Assembly (NCBI GenBank): GCA_037039925.1
Contig: JAXRKP010000171.1
Location: 300,585 to 364,584 of the forward strand
Source of the DNA: Doris montereyensis
Taxonomy: Eukaryota; Mollusca; Gastropoda; Nudibranchia; Dorididae
Reading direction: 5' to 3'
Length of the DNA stretch: 64,000 nucleotides
A program made the position numbers and the translations under genes. Shown piece by piece: positions 24,875-36,276 of this stretch. Positions within the stretch are counted from its first letter, which is position 1. The number at the start of each line of letters is the position of its first letter. Below the pieces are notes generated by a model, which saw only the letters and a list, made by a program, of their open reading frames with translations, did no database searches and was not told the DNA's origin.

Positions 24875-25175
24875 CTGCATGACAAAACTCTTCATGGTGA
24901 CCATGTTCCAAGCAACAAGCCAGACGTAGAAGCTCTGGTCTCTAACGATGTGTGTCAGGTTCGGTTCCAGCTGATGGCGGTTGGCTGGATTTCTCCAAGT
25001 CACATGAGGGTGGAAGTTGTCGTTCATATACACAGTGGCAGTCTGGTATCGATCACATGGGCCTTTAAAGATCACAGTTTCATTTCGGGAGCCGTACCAC
25101 GGGTAGTGACGGCCATCACAGTCTGATATCATGGTCTGTTTGCCAGAGGTTAATTCAGGAAATTCCCAGCTTGTG
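24875..25175 (-). CDS. FAM78-like protein, exon 3
   Basis: This 301-bp exon (one base plus 100 codons) encodes the most conserved part of the FAM78 family, proteins of unknown function found from invertebrates to vertebrates. Visible family features in order are TSWEFPEL, SDCDGRHYPWYGS, NETVIFKGP, MNDNFHPHVTW and RDQSFYVWLVA. These correspond position by position to human FAM78A/B as I know them. The acceptor is GGCAG|CACAAG at 25175 and the donor CAG|GTAGGA after 24875, ending in phase 0. The first C completes the TAC codon left by exon 2. The following exon (the WRM segment and C-terminus in vertebrates) was not found with confidence in the window. Confidence 0.9.
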
Positions 25176-25827
25176 CTGCCATGCAAGCAGAAAGTAAAAC
25201 ATTCTTATTTTAAACTCAACATTCAAGTTAAAATTAATTTGATGTTTGTTAGCTATAACATTGGTGAATGTATATCATATGCGAACGTACATGTATGTGA
25301 GGGCACGCATAAATACATCATCTCTTAATTTATTACTTTTAACGTTTTATACAATTTCACCTGAAATCTGCTTTAGTAAAGCACCTAGATATGGCGCAAT
25401 AAAAATGTTCAACATTACTGCTATCATTATTATTATTTATCACACTGAGCAGGAATGTCATATATTGTAGTATCCACACAGGAAATGGATTTTCTTTTTT
25501 CTTTTTCTTTTCTTCAGAAATGATTTCATGAACCAAAGGTACTAGTTCTATGTTCTGCATTTCTCTTGTAAGGAAATCTTGGAGTTGTTACTGAATAAAG
25601 TAACTATTATCCTCACCTTCAAAACCAAACTTTTATAGAAGTCAATATTTAAAAATTAAACTGTCAAATAAGAACAAAGAAATAAAAACAACAACCAAGA
25701 AACCATGAAATGGTGAACAGAAATTTTGGGTCTCAGCAACTGAAAGAAGTAAACAAGCCATTGAAAATGATCACCAATGCAGAACCAGAATCAACAAAGT
25801 GTGACCTATTTTAGTCAACTGACTCAC
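25176..25827 (-). other. FAM78-like intron 2
   Basis: Bounded by donor ATA|GTGAGT (upstream on the minus strand) and acceptor GGCAG. AT-rich. A segment at about 25376-25440, with a GCGCAATAAAAATGTTCAAC motif followed by ATT repeats, resembles the 3' end of a mollusc-type SINE/LINE. No other feature seen. Confidence 0.7.
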
Positions 25828-25939
25828 TATCCCTCCTTCCCGTAGGTGTTATGGAAGGTCATGTCAGTGCAAGCCTGAATCCATCCAACTTTCCAAGCCT
25901 CGTTGTCAGTAAAAGGAGATTTCCACAGTTGCACTTGCC
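25828..25939 (-). CDS. FAM78-like protein, exon 2 (apparent frameshift)
   Basis: On the minus strand the acceptor TTAAAG|GGCAAG joins exon 1 to give R-A-S-A-T-V, matching the RASA(Q/R)V of vertebrate FAM78. Downstream, in a different frame, it encodes EAWKVGWIQACTDMTFHNTY, matching the family's ETW(V/I)VGWIQAC segment. It ends GGATA|GTGAGT, whose TA plus C from exon 3 gives Tyr. The exon is 112 bp. With 1 base owed to exon 1 and 2 to exon 3 the remainder is 109, one base too many. The frame break lies between the RASATVE and SPFTDNEAW segments, around 25908-25922, at an AAA or TTTT run. Either a sequence error or a real lesion is possible. Confidence 0.8.
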
Positions 25940-27105
25940 CTTTAAGGGAATTGTTAGCTTTTTAATTTGATGAGACTGATAATAATTTTACAGACTTTCT
26001 CAAAAGTAAACATCACACAGTGGAAACAACAGGCCCTTTATACACATTGAACATGTATGCCCTCCCTCCTCCCTTTTTTCTAAGGATGAAACTGAGAGAG
26101 ATTCAAAGAGAAAAGATATCAGCCAACAAGGTGGGCTGAACATCTAACACAGAATGTCATTGCCAAATCTTTTTGTTGTTTGTGTCGTTTATTTGTGTTT
26201 ATCGTTACTTATTTGTATACATAATTTGTTTGATGTCTGGTGATAGGTTGTATCCGAAACATGACCGTCTGATCCATCTTCTATTGAGCAGCTATCACTT
26301 ATTGTTGTTTATCCTCTTTGATTTTACTCCACTATGGTTCCTTTGTATTTTGATTCAGAATAAGTTGTAGTGATTAATTAATAAGATTGCCAACAAGAAC
26401 AAAGTTGAAGTAGTTAAAATCTGATGATCTATTTCTTTTTTCTGTCTCTCTAAAATTATTTCCTGAAATGAAGGAGGGAATCAAGATATAAATTTATGAA
26501 ATAGATCCAAAGCACAGTACGATGGATAATATGATAAAATTTTGAAGCATAGGGTTGTGGATGTTTTGGATGTGTTGACCTGGTCTACTATACTGACATG
26601 ATTTAACAAAAAGTCTACCTGGTTTTGGCGCCTTGTTTCTTGATTTCAATAGAGCTTCAACCAACCTAACTTTTAACATAAGATTCTCAAACCATACGAT
26701 AAGAAAATCTTAATTAGGACAATATACGTTTTTAAAATCACCGTACAATTCATCAAGTTACTCACAAAACACCTTCCATTAAACATTCACCTGCAGTTTG
26801 GTGAGCAAAGGGTGGGGAGGGATGGTGATAGTGTGTCCGACAATAGGAGTCCTTCTAGCTAATGCTATGCAGTCAAGATCTGATCTAGGATCTAAGAAGT
26901 GTCTAAGATTTAAAATACTAACTGTAATCTCTATGCAAAATTTGAGTGGTGATAGCCTTCCCCATGTGATGCATAGGTCCCATAATAATGTTAACAAGGG
27001 CCTTGAATTCAAAATCAACTGAATTTCAAGTTCCATTTTTAAACAAAGATCATGAATGCCTATGCAGATGCATCTAGTCTTCTATTTTGATAATCAAACA
27101 CTCAC
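25940..27105 (-). other. FAM78-like intron 1
   Basis: About 1.17 kb between donor TTCAG|GTGAGT and acceptor TTAAAG. AT-rich. Both an 85-codon minus frame at 26779-27036 and a 74-codon plus frame at 26798-27022 lack recognisable similarity. A donor-like CTGCAG|GTGAAT (near 26790) resembles the real exon 1 donor but I see no supporting exon. Confidence 0.7.
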
Positions 27106-27335
27106 CTGAAGTTTGGTGTTCGATACTTTAACACGGCGGATGAGCTTTCATCTATTTGAGTTGGTTCCTTATCTATTTTGGCTTCTATTTCGAGAATCCT
27201 AATGACGGGGCCGACGTTCTCATTGCCGATAGAAATGTTTTCGTTACTGTTATTATTTTCCTTATTTAAGGCCTCACTCCTACCCGATAAGGATCCGAAT
27301 CCCATTCCATCAGGTGGCTGAATGGAACGATCCAT
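27106..27335 (-). CDS. FAM78-like protein, exon 1 with start codon
   Basis: This 230-bp coding part starts at ATG (27335) and encodes 76 codons plus two bases. Residues 1-45 are polar (Asn/Ser/Glu-rich) and not conserved. Residues about 46-76 contain RILEIEAKIDKEP and DESSSAVLKYRTPNF, the N-terminal signature of FAM78A/B. Donor TTCAG|GTGAGTG. The upstream Met was chosen as the first in frame. The gene is divergently oriented to the PLPP6-like gene. FAM78 proteins have no assigned biochemical function, so none is given. A possible 5' untranslated exon ends at a strong donor GGAG|GTACGTAC (exon end 27694, minus strand); this is inference. Confidence 0.88.
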
Positions 27336-27883
27336 TATGCAACCAACGAAGGCCCCCGTGATAAATTTATTTTAAGCTATTGCACCATTTGTTTCTTTCT
27401 GAAAATTACACGAAGGCCTTAAAACGTCCGGCGCGTTGCCATGTGCTTTTGTTTACGTCAAGTATACTCTATAACCCAAAACTTGTTATAAATATACAAA
27501 GCATTGTTAAGCTGAAATGAAAGGTAAATCAAAGACATATTAGCTTTAAAATCAATATTGAATTAATGAATATCAGAATTTAATAATAAATTACACACAC
27601 TCACGTGAATATCTAAAAGATAAATAAAGGATTTTGTTTTGTGGCCTATCACAACTTTACGGAAACAGCTGTAGGAAAAAGTATTGTACGTACCTCCATT
27701 AAAGAAGAGTTGCTAGCGACTATTCGAGGATCACAGTTGGTGAGAGGTAGTTGTTGAGTAGGCACGTCAAATGAACTTCATTGAGATATCCTCAGGTATC
27801 TAAACAAGTATTCTAGAAAGTCAAAGCCTTTGGGAGTTGTGGTATTAGATTTATTGTTCGCGACAAGTCAGAAGACGATCACA
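27336..27883. promoter_or_regulatory. Probable bidirectional promoter between FAM78-like and PLPP6-like genes
   Basis: 548 bp separate the two divergent start codons. The region contains the local CpG-rich stretch ACGTCCGGCGCGTTGCC (27424-27440) in otherwise AT-rich DNA. A TTGTTTACGTCA (27449-27460) combines a forkhead-like TTGTTTAC and a CREB/ATF-like TTACGTCA. GTTGCCATG (27435-27443) resembles one half of an RFX X-box. No TATA box stands out at a definable distance. The motif matches are short and may be chance. Confidence 0.4.
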
Positions 27884-28187
27884 ATGAGGAAGCGCCCTAT
27901 CGCTCAGAAAATGGATGAATCAGACCCGTCCAACGAAGAGTCTACCACACAAGTCTGCACGTCTGCTTGTTTGTCCCTATGGCACTCGTTTCTGTCCCTA
28001 GACCAACGCTTTACTACACATCTAGCAGTGTGCGCTACAAAGGAATCTCCTCTGGGACATTTGAGACCACTTATGAAAATTTTGGAAATTAGTTGCCATG
28101 GAGTGCCATGGCTGCTTGGCACACTTGTACTCTTCTTTTGCTCTCACAAGTCACAAGACATCATGGTCTCAGTAAATATCTTTTTCG
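27884..28187 (+). CDS. PLPP6: PLPP6-like phospholipid/polyisoprenoid phosphatase, exon 1
   Basis: Encodes residues 1-101 plus the first base of codon 102. PLPP6 (PPAPDC2) is an integral membrane phosphatase of the PAP2 superfamily that dephosphorylates presqualene and other polyisoprenoid diphosphates at ER/nuclear envelope membranes. This exon carries the family-specific segment before the catalytic core: LRPLMKILEISCHGVPWLLG (residues 60-79), nearly identical to human PLPP6, followed by a hydrophobic membrane segment (about 74-87). The N-terminal tail is shorter than in human PLPP6. The start ATG at 27884 has A at -3; the frame is open upstream to an ATG at 27830, which would add 18 residues. 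Donor TTCG|GTAGGT, phase 1. Confidence 0.88.
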
Positions 28188-28984
28188 GTAGGTAGCAAAT
28201 TGTGTGTAGTTTTGCCAAGTTTGCTAGTATAATTTAAATCTAGATCTAGAATCTAGCTCTAGCTCTAGCTCTACATTCGGTAAATTCCAAATAGAATTTG
28301 AGGATGAAGAGAAATTATCTAGAGCTATTATAATTAGATCTAGATCTATATAAATTTTTAGTAACGAAGTAATTATTCGTCATTTGTATGGGATGTATTG
28401 TATTGCCGATTACGGATGTCAAATTAATTAAGTAGCGCTTTGGTACCCGTCGATGCTGAAGTACGTTCTCGCGGTAAGTGCGTCATTAAATATTTGATTG
28501 TTCTTAGCCTCATTCATGCCGACCTCATCGCTTCATCTGTAATGATCATTAATTATGTCCATCAGCCTTGCCGTATGCTCAACTTTTTGACTCTTATCGG
28601 GAGATCTTAAATGAAATGAAGCAACTGAATAAAGGACAAAATGAAGGAGAGACACACACATATTTCATACACATGCAAGACTGAGGGAAAAAGAGAGGAC
28701 AAGACGAAGAAAGATAAAAGGAGAGACATACGACAGAGAGAGAGAGATTTGAAGATCAAATCACTCACGCACGCTACATCTAGTTCTAAATCTAATGTTG
28801 AATCATGAATCGTTGCCGTCCAACAGATTCATCTTTAATTTGTCAAATCCAGGAGGAAAATAATGAAAATGTCATTCAAATATTATCAAGAATTCGAATG
28901 TAGTATCATTAGATGTTTAAAATCATAAATTAGCCATTGCAAACAATACAAAGTCTATAGTTCATGATTTAACTAGGATCATTC

Positions 28985-29132
28985 TGAGGACCATCATATC
29001 TCATTAATGATGAAAAGTGCCAGGGTCCATTCGTCATTAATGATGAACCAAATGAGTAACACACTCCTTTCACCATTAATAACGAATAGTGGCGATGTCC
29101 ATCCATAATTAATGACGAATAGTGCTGGCCAA
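28985..29132. repeat. Diverged 45-55 bp tandem repeat with ATTAATGA
   Basis: Three to four degenerate copies of a segment containing (C/A)ATTAATGATGAA or TTAATGACGAATAGTG followed by a GTCCAT stretch. TAAT cores occur on both strands. A related sequence may occur near 28540. Function unknown; it could be an old foldback repeat or a cluster of homeodomain-type sites. Confidence 0.5.
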
Positions 29133-29781
29133 TCTAAATATAACCATACATGCAACAGCATTTATCCTAAATATGACTCCTCTACAGCCTTACAAAGTCA
29201 CATCAATTACCCACATTACAGAGCAGCATAAAAGTTGACGATGATATCCGCGTAAGAAACGACAGTGGTAATGATTCTTTACATAGATTCAACCGACGAT
29301 GTCGATCATGATCAAAATGTTTTAGAAGAACAACACTTGTGCATGGCAAACGAAAAAGCCGCTACCGCTGATAAAATTTGTAGAAGTGGATTTTGTGAGA
29401 TAATCAAATTGATTATTAAGAGTAAGGAAACTATACATAAAAGCAAAGAGATTAGATGTGATGAAATCAGTCATGAGAGTAGATTTTGCAGCTTAAAAGC
29501 GTGCATTTTACGATGGCAATGATAGTGTTCAGGACAATTGCTACAAACTACAATAATTTACTTGGTGGAAATCTGGTGGCCAAAATGTTTGATGATGGTT
29601 TGCTTTCCTTCCAATTCATTTTCCTTCTCACAATGCAACACCAGTGTATCAATGATCAAACTCAAAATAACGGAATTAAGTCAATAAGTGTCGGTAACAA
29701 TAGTAACATGGTTAATCTTTGTTTTTCTCTCGTTTTTCGCTTTTTTTCATTTTGATAACATGGGTAGATTTAATAGGGCAG

Positions 29782-30122
<341 letters not shown>

Positions 30123-33100
30123 AACTCTGGCTCGCAGTCCTGTGTCCAACTGTAACTGCTAGTCCTTACTCTTAGTCCAACTGTAACTGGTCGTCCTGTG
30201 TCCAATTGTAACTAGTAGCCCTTAGTCCAACTGTTACTGGTCGTCCTGTGTCCAACTGTTACTGGTCGTCCTGTGTCCAATTGTTACTGGTCGTCCTGTG
30301 TCCAACTGTTACTGGTCTCCTGTGTCCAATTGTAACTGATAGCCCTTAGTCCAACTGTAACTGGTCGTCCTGTGTCCAATTGTAACAAGCAGCCCTCTCT
30401 TAGTCCAATTGTAATTGGTAGCCGTTACTCTTAGTCCAACTGTAACTGGTAGTCCTGTATCCAATTGTAACTGGTAGCCCTTACTCTTAGTCCAATTGTA
30501 ATTGGTAGCCCTTAGTTATAATCCAACTGTAACTGGTAGCCCTTACTCTTAATCCAATTGTAATTGGTAGCCCTTATTCTTAGTCCAATTGTAACTGGTA
30601 GCCCTTACTCTTAGTCCAATTGTAACTGGCCGTTCTGTGTCCAATTGTAACTAGTAGCCCTTAGTCCAACTGTAACTGGTCCCTGTGTCCAACTGTAACT
30701 GGTCGGTGCCCAATTGTAACTGATCGTCCTCTGTCCAATTGTAACTGGTCGTCCTGTGTCCAATTGTAACTGGTCGATCCTGAGTCCAGTAACTGGTCCC
30801 TTAATCCAACTGTAACTGGTCAATTGTAACTGATCGTCCTGTGTCCAATTGTAACTGGTCGTCCTGTAACTGGTCGTCCTATGTCCAATTGTAACTGGTC
30901 ATCCTGTGTCCAATTGTAACTGGTCGTCCTGTGTCCAATTGTAACTGATCGTCCTGTGTCCAATTGTAACTGGTCATCCTGTGTCCAATTGTAACTGATC
31001 GTCTGTGTCCAATTGTAACTGGTCTCCTGTGTCCAATTGTAACTGGTCGTCCTGTGTCCAATTGTAACTGGTCATCCTGTGTCCAATTGTAACTGGTCGT
31101 CCTGTGTCCAATTGTAACTGATTACCTGTGTCCAATTGTAACTGATCGTCCTGTGTCCAATTGTAACTGATCGTCCTGTGTCCAATTGTAACTGGTCGTC
31201 CTGTGTCCAATTGTAACTGGTCGTCCTGTGTCCAATTATAACTGATCGTCCTGTGTCCAATTGTAACTGGTCGTCCTGTGTCCAATTGTAACTGATTAGT
31301 CCTGTGTCCAATTGTAACTGATCGTCCTGTGTCCAATTGTAACTGGTCGTCCTGTGTCCAATTGTAACTGGTCGTCCTGTGTCCAATTATAACTGATCGT
31401 CCTGTGTCCAATTGTAACTGGTCGTCCTGTGTCCAATTGTAACTGATTCATCCTGTGTCCAATTGTAACTGATCGTCCTGTGTCCAACTGTAACTGGTCG
31501 TCCAGTGTCCAATTGTAACTAGTAGCCCTTAATCCAAGTGTAACTGGTCGTCCTGTGTCCAATTGTAACTAGTAGCCCTTAATCCAACTGTAACTGATCG
31601 TCCACTGTCCAATTGTAACTAGTAGCCCTTAATCCAATTGTAACTGGTCGTCCAGTGTCCAATTGTAACTAGGTTAATCCAACTGTAACTGGTCGTCCAG
31701 TGTCTCAATTGTAACTGGTCGTCCAGTAGCCCCAATCCAACTGTAACTGGTCGTCCAGTGTCCAATTGTAACCAATCCAACTGTAACTGGTCGTCCAGTA
31801 GTCCAATTAACTGTCCCTGTGTCCAATTGTAACTAGTAGCCCTTGTAACTGATCGTCCTGTGTCAATTGTAACTAGTAGCCCTTAATCCAACTGTAACTG
31901 GTCATCCTGTGTCCAATTATAACTAGTAGCCCTTAATCTAATGTTAACTGGTCGTCCTGTGTCCAATTGTAACTAGTAGCACTTAATCCAATTGTAACTG
32001 GTCCCTGTGTCCAATTGTAACTAAGCCCTTAATCTAACTGTTAACTGGTCGTCCTGTGTCCAATTGTAACTAGTAGCAAATCCAATTGTAACTGATCGTC
32101 CTGTGTCCAATTGTAACTAGTAGCCCTTAATCTGTAACTGATCGTCCTGTGTCCAATTGTAACTGGTAGTCCTGTGTCCAATTGTAACAACTGATCGTCC
32201 TGTGTCTAACTGTAACTGGTAGTCCTGTGTCCAATTGTAACTGGTAGTTGTGCCCTGTCGTTCAAAAACTGTAACTGGTAGTCCTGTGTCCAATTGTAAC
32301 TGGTAGTCCTGTGTCCAATTGTAACTGGTAGTCCTGTGTCCAATTGTAACTGGTAGTCCTGTGTCCAATTGTAACTGGTAGTCCTGTGTCAATTGTAACT
32401 GGTAGTCCTGTTCCAGTTGTAACTGGTAGTCCTGTCTCTTGTAACTGGTAGTCCAATTGTAACTGGTAGTCCTGTGTCCAATTGTAACTGGTAGTCCTGT
32501 GTCCAATTGTAGTAGTCCTGTGTCCAATTGTAACTGGTAGTCCTGTGTCCAATTGTAACTGATAGTCCTGTGTCCAATTGTAACTGATAGTCCTGTGTCC
32601 AATTGTAACTGAAGTCCTGTAAATTGTAACTGGTAGTCCTGTGTCCAATTGTAACTGATAGTCCTGTGTCCAATTGTAACTGGTAGTCCTGTGTCCAATT
32701 GTAACTGTAGCCCTTAATCCAATTGTAACTTGATTGTCCTGTGTCCAATTGTAACTTGATTGTCCTGTATCCAATTGTAACTGGTAGTCCTGTATCCAAT
32801 TGTAACTGGTAGTCCTGTGTCCAATTGTAACTGGTAGTCCTGTGTCCAATTGTAACTGGTAGTCCTGTGTCCAATTGTAACTGGTAGTCCTGTGTCCAAT
32901 TGTAACTAGTCCTGTGTCCAATTGTCTAATTGTAACTGGTAGTCCTGTGTCTAATTGTAACTGGTAGCCCTTAGTCCTGTGTCTAATTGTAACTGGTCGT
33001 CCTGATAGTCCAATTGTAACTGATCGTAGTCCAATGTAACTGTCCTGTGTAAATTGTAACTGGTGGGTCCAATCCTGATCGTCCTAATTGTAACTGGTAG

Positions 33101-34640
33101 CCCTTAGTCCAAATGTAACTGGTGTCTAATTGTAACTGTATGTCCAATTAGTCCCTGTGTCCAATTGTAACTGGTAGTCCAACTAATTGTAAGCCCTTAG
33201 TCCAAATGTAGTCCCTGTGTCTAATTGTAACTGGTCAATTAACTAGTCTAAGTGTAACTGGTAGTCCTTGTAAGTTGTAACTGATAGTCCAAATGTAACT
33301 GGTCTAATTGTAACTAATTAGTCCTGTGTCCAATTGTAACTGGTAGTGTCCAATTGTGTCTAATTGTAACTGGTTGTCCTTAGTCCTTGTAACTGATCGT
33401 CAAATTGTAACTGGTAGTCCTGTATCCAATTGTAACTGGTCCAATTGTAACTGGTAGTCCTGTGTCCAATTGTAACTGGTCGTCCTGTGTCCAATTGTAA
33501 CTGGTGAGTCATATGTCCAATTGTAATCCTGTGTCCAATTGTAACTGGTCGTAACTGGTAGTCTGGTAGTCCTGTGTCTAATTGTAACTGGTCCTGTGTC
33601 TAATTGTAACTGGTAGTCTTAGTCCTGTGTCTAATTGTAACTGGTAGTCCTGTGTCTAATTGTAACTGGTAGTCCTGTGTCTAATTGTAACTGGTAGTCC
33701 TGTGTCTAATTGTAACTGGTAGTCCTGTGTCTAATTGTAACTGGTAATCCTGTGTCTAATTGCAACTAAACTGGTAGTCCTGTGTCTAATTGTAACTGGT
33801 GTCTAATTGGGAGTCCTGTGTCTAACTGGTAGTCCTGTGTCTAATTGTAACTGGTCCTAATTGTAACTGGTCTTCCTTAGATAGTCCTGTGTCTAATTGT
33901 AACTGGGAGTCCTGTGTCTAATTGTAACTGGTAGTCCTGTGTCTAATTGTAACTGGTAGTCCTGTGTCTAATTGTAACTGGTAGTCCAACTGCAACTGGT
34001 AGTCCTTAGTCCAACTGTAACTGGTAGTCTTGTGTCTAATTGTAACTGGTAATCCTGAAACTGTATTGTAACTGGTAGTCCTGTGTCTAATTGTAACTGG
34101 TAGTCCTGTGTCTAATTGTAACTGGTAGTCCTTGGTCCAATTGTAACTGGTAGTCCTGTGTCTAATTGTAACTGGTAGTCCTGTGTCTAATTGTAACTGG
34201 TAGTCCTGTGTCTAATTGTAACTGGTAGTCCTTAGTCCAATTGTAACTGGTAGTCCTGTGTCTAATTGTAACTGGTAATCCTGTGTCTAATTGTAACTGT
34301 AGTCCCTCTAATTGTAACTGGTAATCCTATGTCTAATTGTAACTGGTAGTCCTGTGTCTAATTGTAACTGGTAAATTGTAACTGGTAGTCCTGTGTCTAA
34401 TTGTAACTGGTAGTCCTGTGTCTAATTGTAACTGGTAATCCTATGTCTAATTGTAACTGGTAGTCCTGTGTCTACTGGTAGTCCTGTGTCTAATAACTGG
34501 TAGTCCTGTGTCTAATTGTAACTGGTAATCCTATGGCTAATTGTAACTGGTAATCCTATGTCTAATTGTAACTGGTAGTCCTGTGTCTAATTGTAACTGG
34601 TAGTCCTGTGTTCATCTGTCTGTAACTAATAGTCCTTTGT
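30123..34640. repeat. 4.5 kb minisatellite of 25-bp units inside PLPP6 intron
   Basis: About 175 units, consensus TCCAATTGTAACTGGT followed by (A/C)GTCCTGTG. There is a clear left-to-right gradient: CCAACTGTAACTGG with CTTAGTCC (left), CCAATTGTAACTGGTCGTCC (middle left), TGGTAGTCC (middle right), then CTAATTGTAACTGGTAGTCC (right). Truncated and fused units are frequent at 31650-32120 and 32900-33600. The long minus-strand frames (up to 219 codons) arise because the unit is not a multiple of 3 and lacks stops on that strand. Confidence 0.96.
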
Positions 34641-35030
34641 TCAACTGGATGCATCTTCAGATTTGATGTCGGCCGTTTCAAGTTTATTTGAAGAAAGAAG
34701 AAAAAGAGTTAACTTGAATTTGAACTTTTGTTACACATCTGCTTTAACCTTCGTGTCACCAAGTTACAATCTTTCCAAATACCCAAACAGCCAATTCTTA
34801 AAACAATATTTTAGAACCATGTTTTAGTTAGTTTTTACATAGCTAGTAGTCTAGTGTGTTAAGATGAGTGCTGTCCCGTAGAAGGCAACTTAAGTACTAG
34901 ATAGATGTGTAGAGGGAGAGACAAAGAGTGGGGGGGTGGGGGTTAGTAGAGAGAGAGAGACTCACACATACACACACACACACACACAAGGAAGGACTAC
35001 TTAACAACTTGGTAGTTGTGGACATTCTTA
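34641..35030. other. Intronic single-copy stretch with GA and CA tracts
   Basis: Short purine-rich (GA)n and (CA)n tracts at about 34911-34988. Nothing else recognised. Confidence 0.6.
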
Positions 35031-35032
35031 TA

Positions 35033-36276
35033 CAGTGGAACACGTTTAAACAGAAATTGACGGGACCGGTCAATGTATTTCGGTTTAGAGGTCTTTTCGG
35101 TTTAGCGCTAGTCCCTCAGAAATGGCGTTCAGTAAAGGGAAGTAATAATGTATTAAAATATTTCTAGAGTTGTCTCCCTTGACATCATGCACCCGTGGCC
35201 TGCCGTGGACCCTAGTATGATGTACGTTTGTCTTCAACTTCAAGTATGTTTAGTTGGGGGTTTTTTTGTTACGGAAAGAAATCCCCCTTCTCTGTTTAAA
35301 TCGTTCAAGCCAGCCAGTGTTGGGCTCCGAAATCGCTGTTCAGTTCTTCGGCAATCATCAACACTTTCTCCATTAGAATAGGTCCTGATATCGTTATAGG
35401 AACATTTAGGTTTCGAGCACTAGTAAACCATATAAAAGCGCCGCCTCAACGTTTCGTGGCTGCACTTCTTCATCTTCTGAGTTGCAGGCTGAAAGAATGT
35501 GCTGCTGCTAGCCTTGTTTTCTATCTGCTCCCTCTTAGCCATTATGGTCGAGAGTGTAGAATTCGAATTCCAAGTTTCCGGCATATCTCACATTTACTCG
35601 GTTTCCCCCGTCAATCTTTTAATCAACTGTTGCTTAAACTGCAGGGTATACGCATTGTGCTTTCTTTTCGACATGATTTTCGTAATTATGGATGGAATTT
35701 ATAGTCACAGGTTGTAGTGGTACCGAAGAGCAAAGCAAGAAACATCCGCGTGGCTGAAGATTCGATTGTGGAAAGGAAGAAATTACAATCGTCAACACGC
35801 AAGGTGTACACTCGCATACACACAGCTTACAGTACTTACACATTCGTGATGGAATGCCGTCGCGTGTGGCCGTAATCAGTGACAGTGCAGTGAACCAGCC
35901 TATGACGATCACTGATCGGTGACACGCGGATAATTTGCCTCTCGCGCACTGTGCAGCAGCCATTGACCGTAGCATCACGCCACCCATCTCCCATCTCCCC
36001 CCCCCACTTCTCTCTCTTGCGTGTGATTGTACACATGTATAGTGTATAGCCTAGTAATTGTAGCCTTCTTGGATGTCTTGAACTAGCACGGCAAAGTTGT
36101 AGGTTGACTTTTTGGACCGCAACTCAGTGAATTTTTATTTCGGTTTAGCGGTAGGGCCATTTCGGTTTATCGCTATTTATTTAACAAAGACAAAGAGAAG
36201 AAAAGATCGGGATTCCAAATCCTTTCGGTTTATCGATCTTTTGGTTTAACCGTTTCGGTGTAAACGTGTTCCACTG
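35033..36276. mobile_element. Pogo/Tigger-like DNA transposon, internally deleted
   Basis: The left end CAGTGGAACACGTTTA (35033) and the right end TAAACGTGTTCCACTG (ending 36276) are inverted repeats, each flanked by TA (35031-35032, 36277-36278), the target duplication of Tc1/mariner/pogo elements. Subterminal TTCGGTTTA/TTTCGGTTTAGCG motifs repeat at both ends. CAGTGGAAC ends with TTCGGTTTA-type subterminal repeats are typical of the pogo/Tigger group. At 1244 bp it is too short for a full transposase, and the internal transposase remnant lacks the DDE domain. It is inserted in the PLPP6-like intron. Confidence 0.85.
35250..35674 (-). pseudogene. Decayed pogo/Tigger transposase N-terminus
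   Basis: Read on the minus strand from ATG (35674). The fragments MSKRKHNAYTLQFKQQLIKR, NSNSTLSTIMAKREQIE, PILMEKVLMIAEELN and NTGWLERFKQRRGISFRN correspond in order to the psq-type and CENP-B-type helix-turn-helix DNA-binding domains of Tigger transposases (families with KRK..LT...K..I, STLSTI, GPILQEKA..IA.EL, GWLERFK.RHGIS). In-frame stops after KRLTGETE and frameshifts (for example just before NTGWLERF) make it non-functional. The catalytic DDE region is absent, apparently deleted down to near the left terminus. Confidence 0.8.

Noticed and set aside
32117..32921. Minus frames of 161-219 codons with Gln/Leu/Asp/Thr repeats
   Set aside because: Artefacts of the 25-bp array, which lacks stops on that strand.
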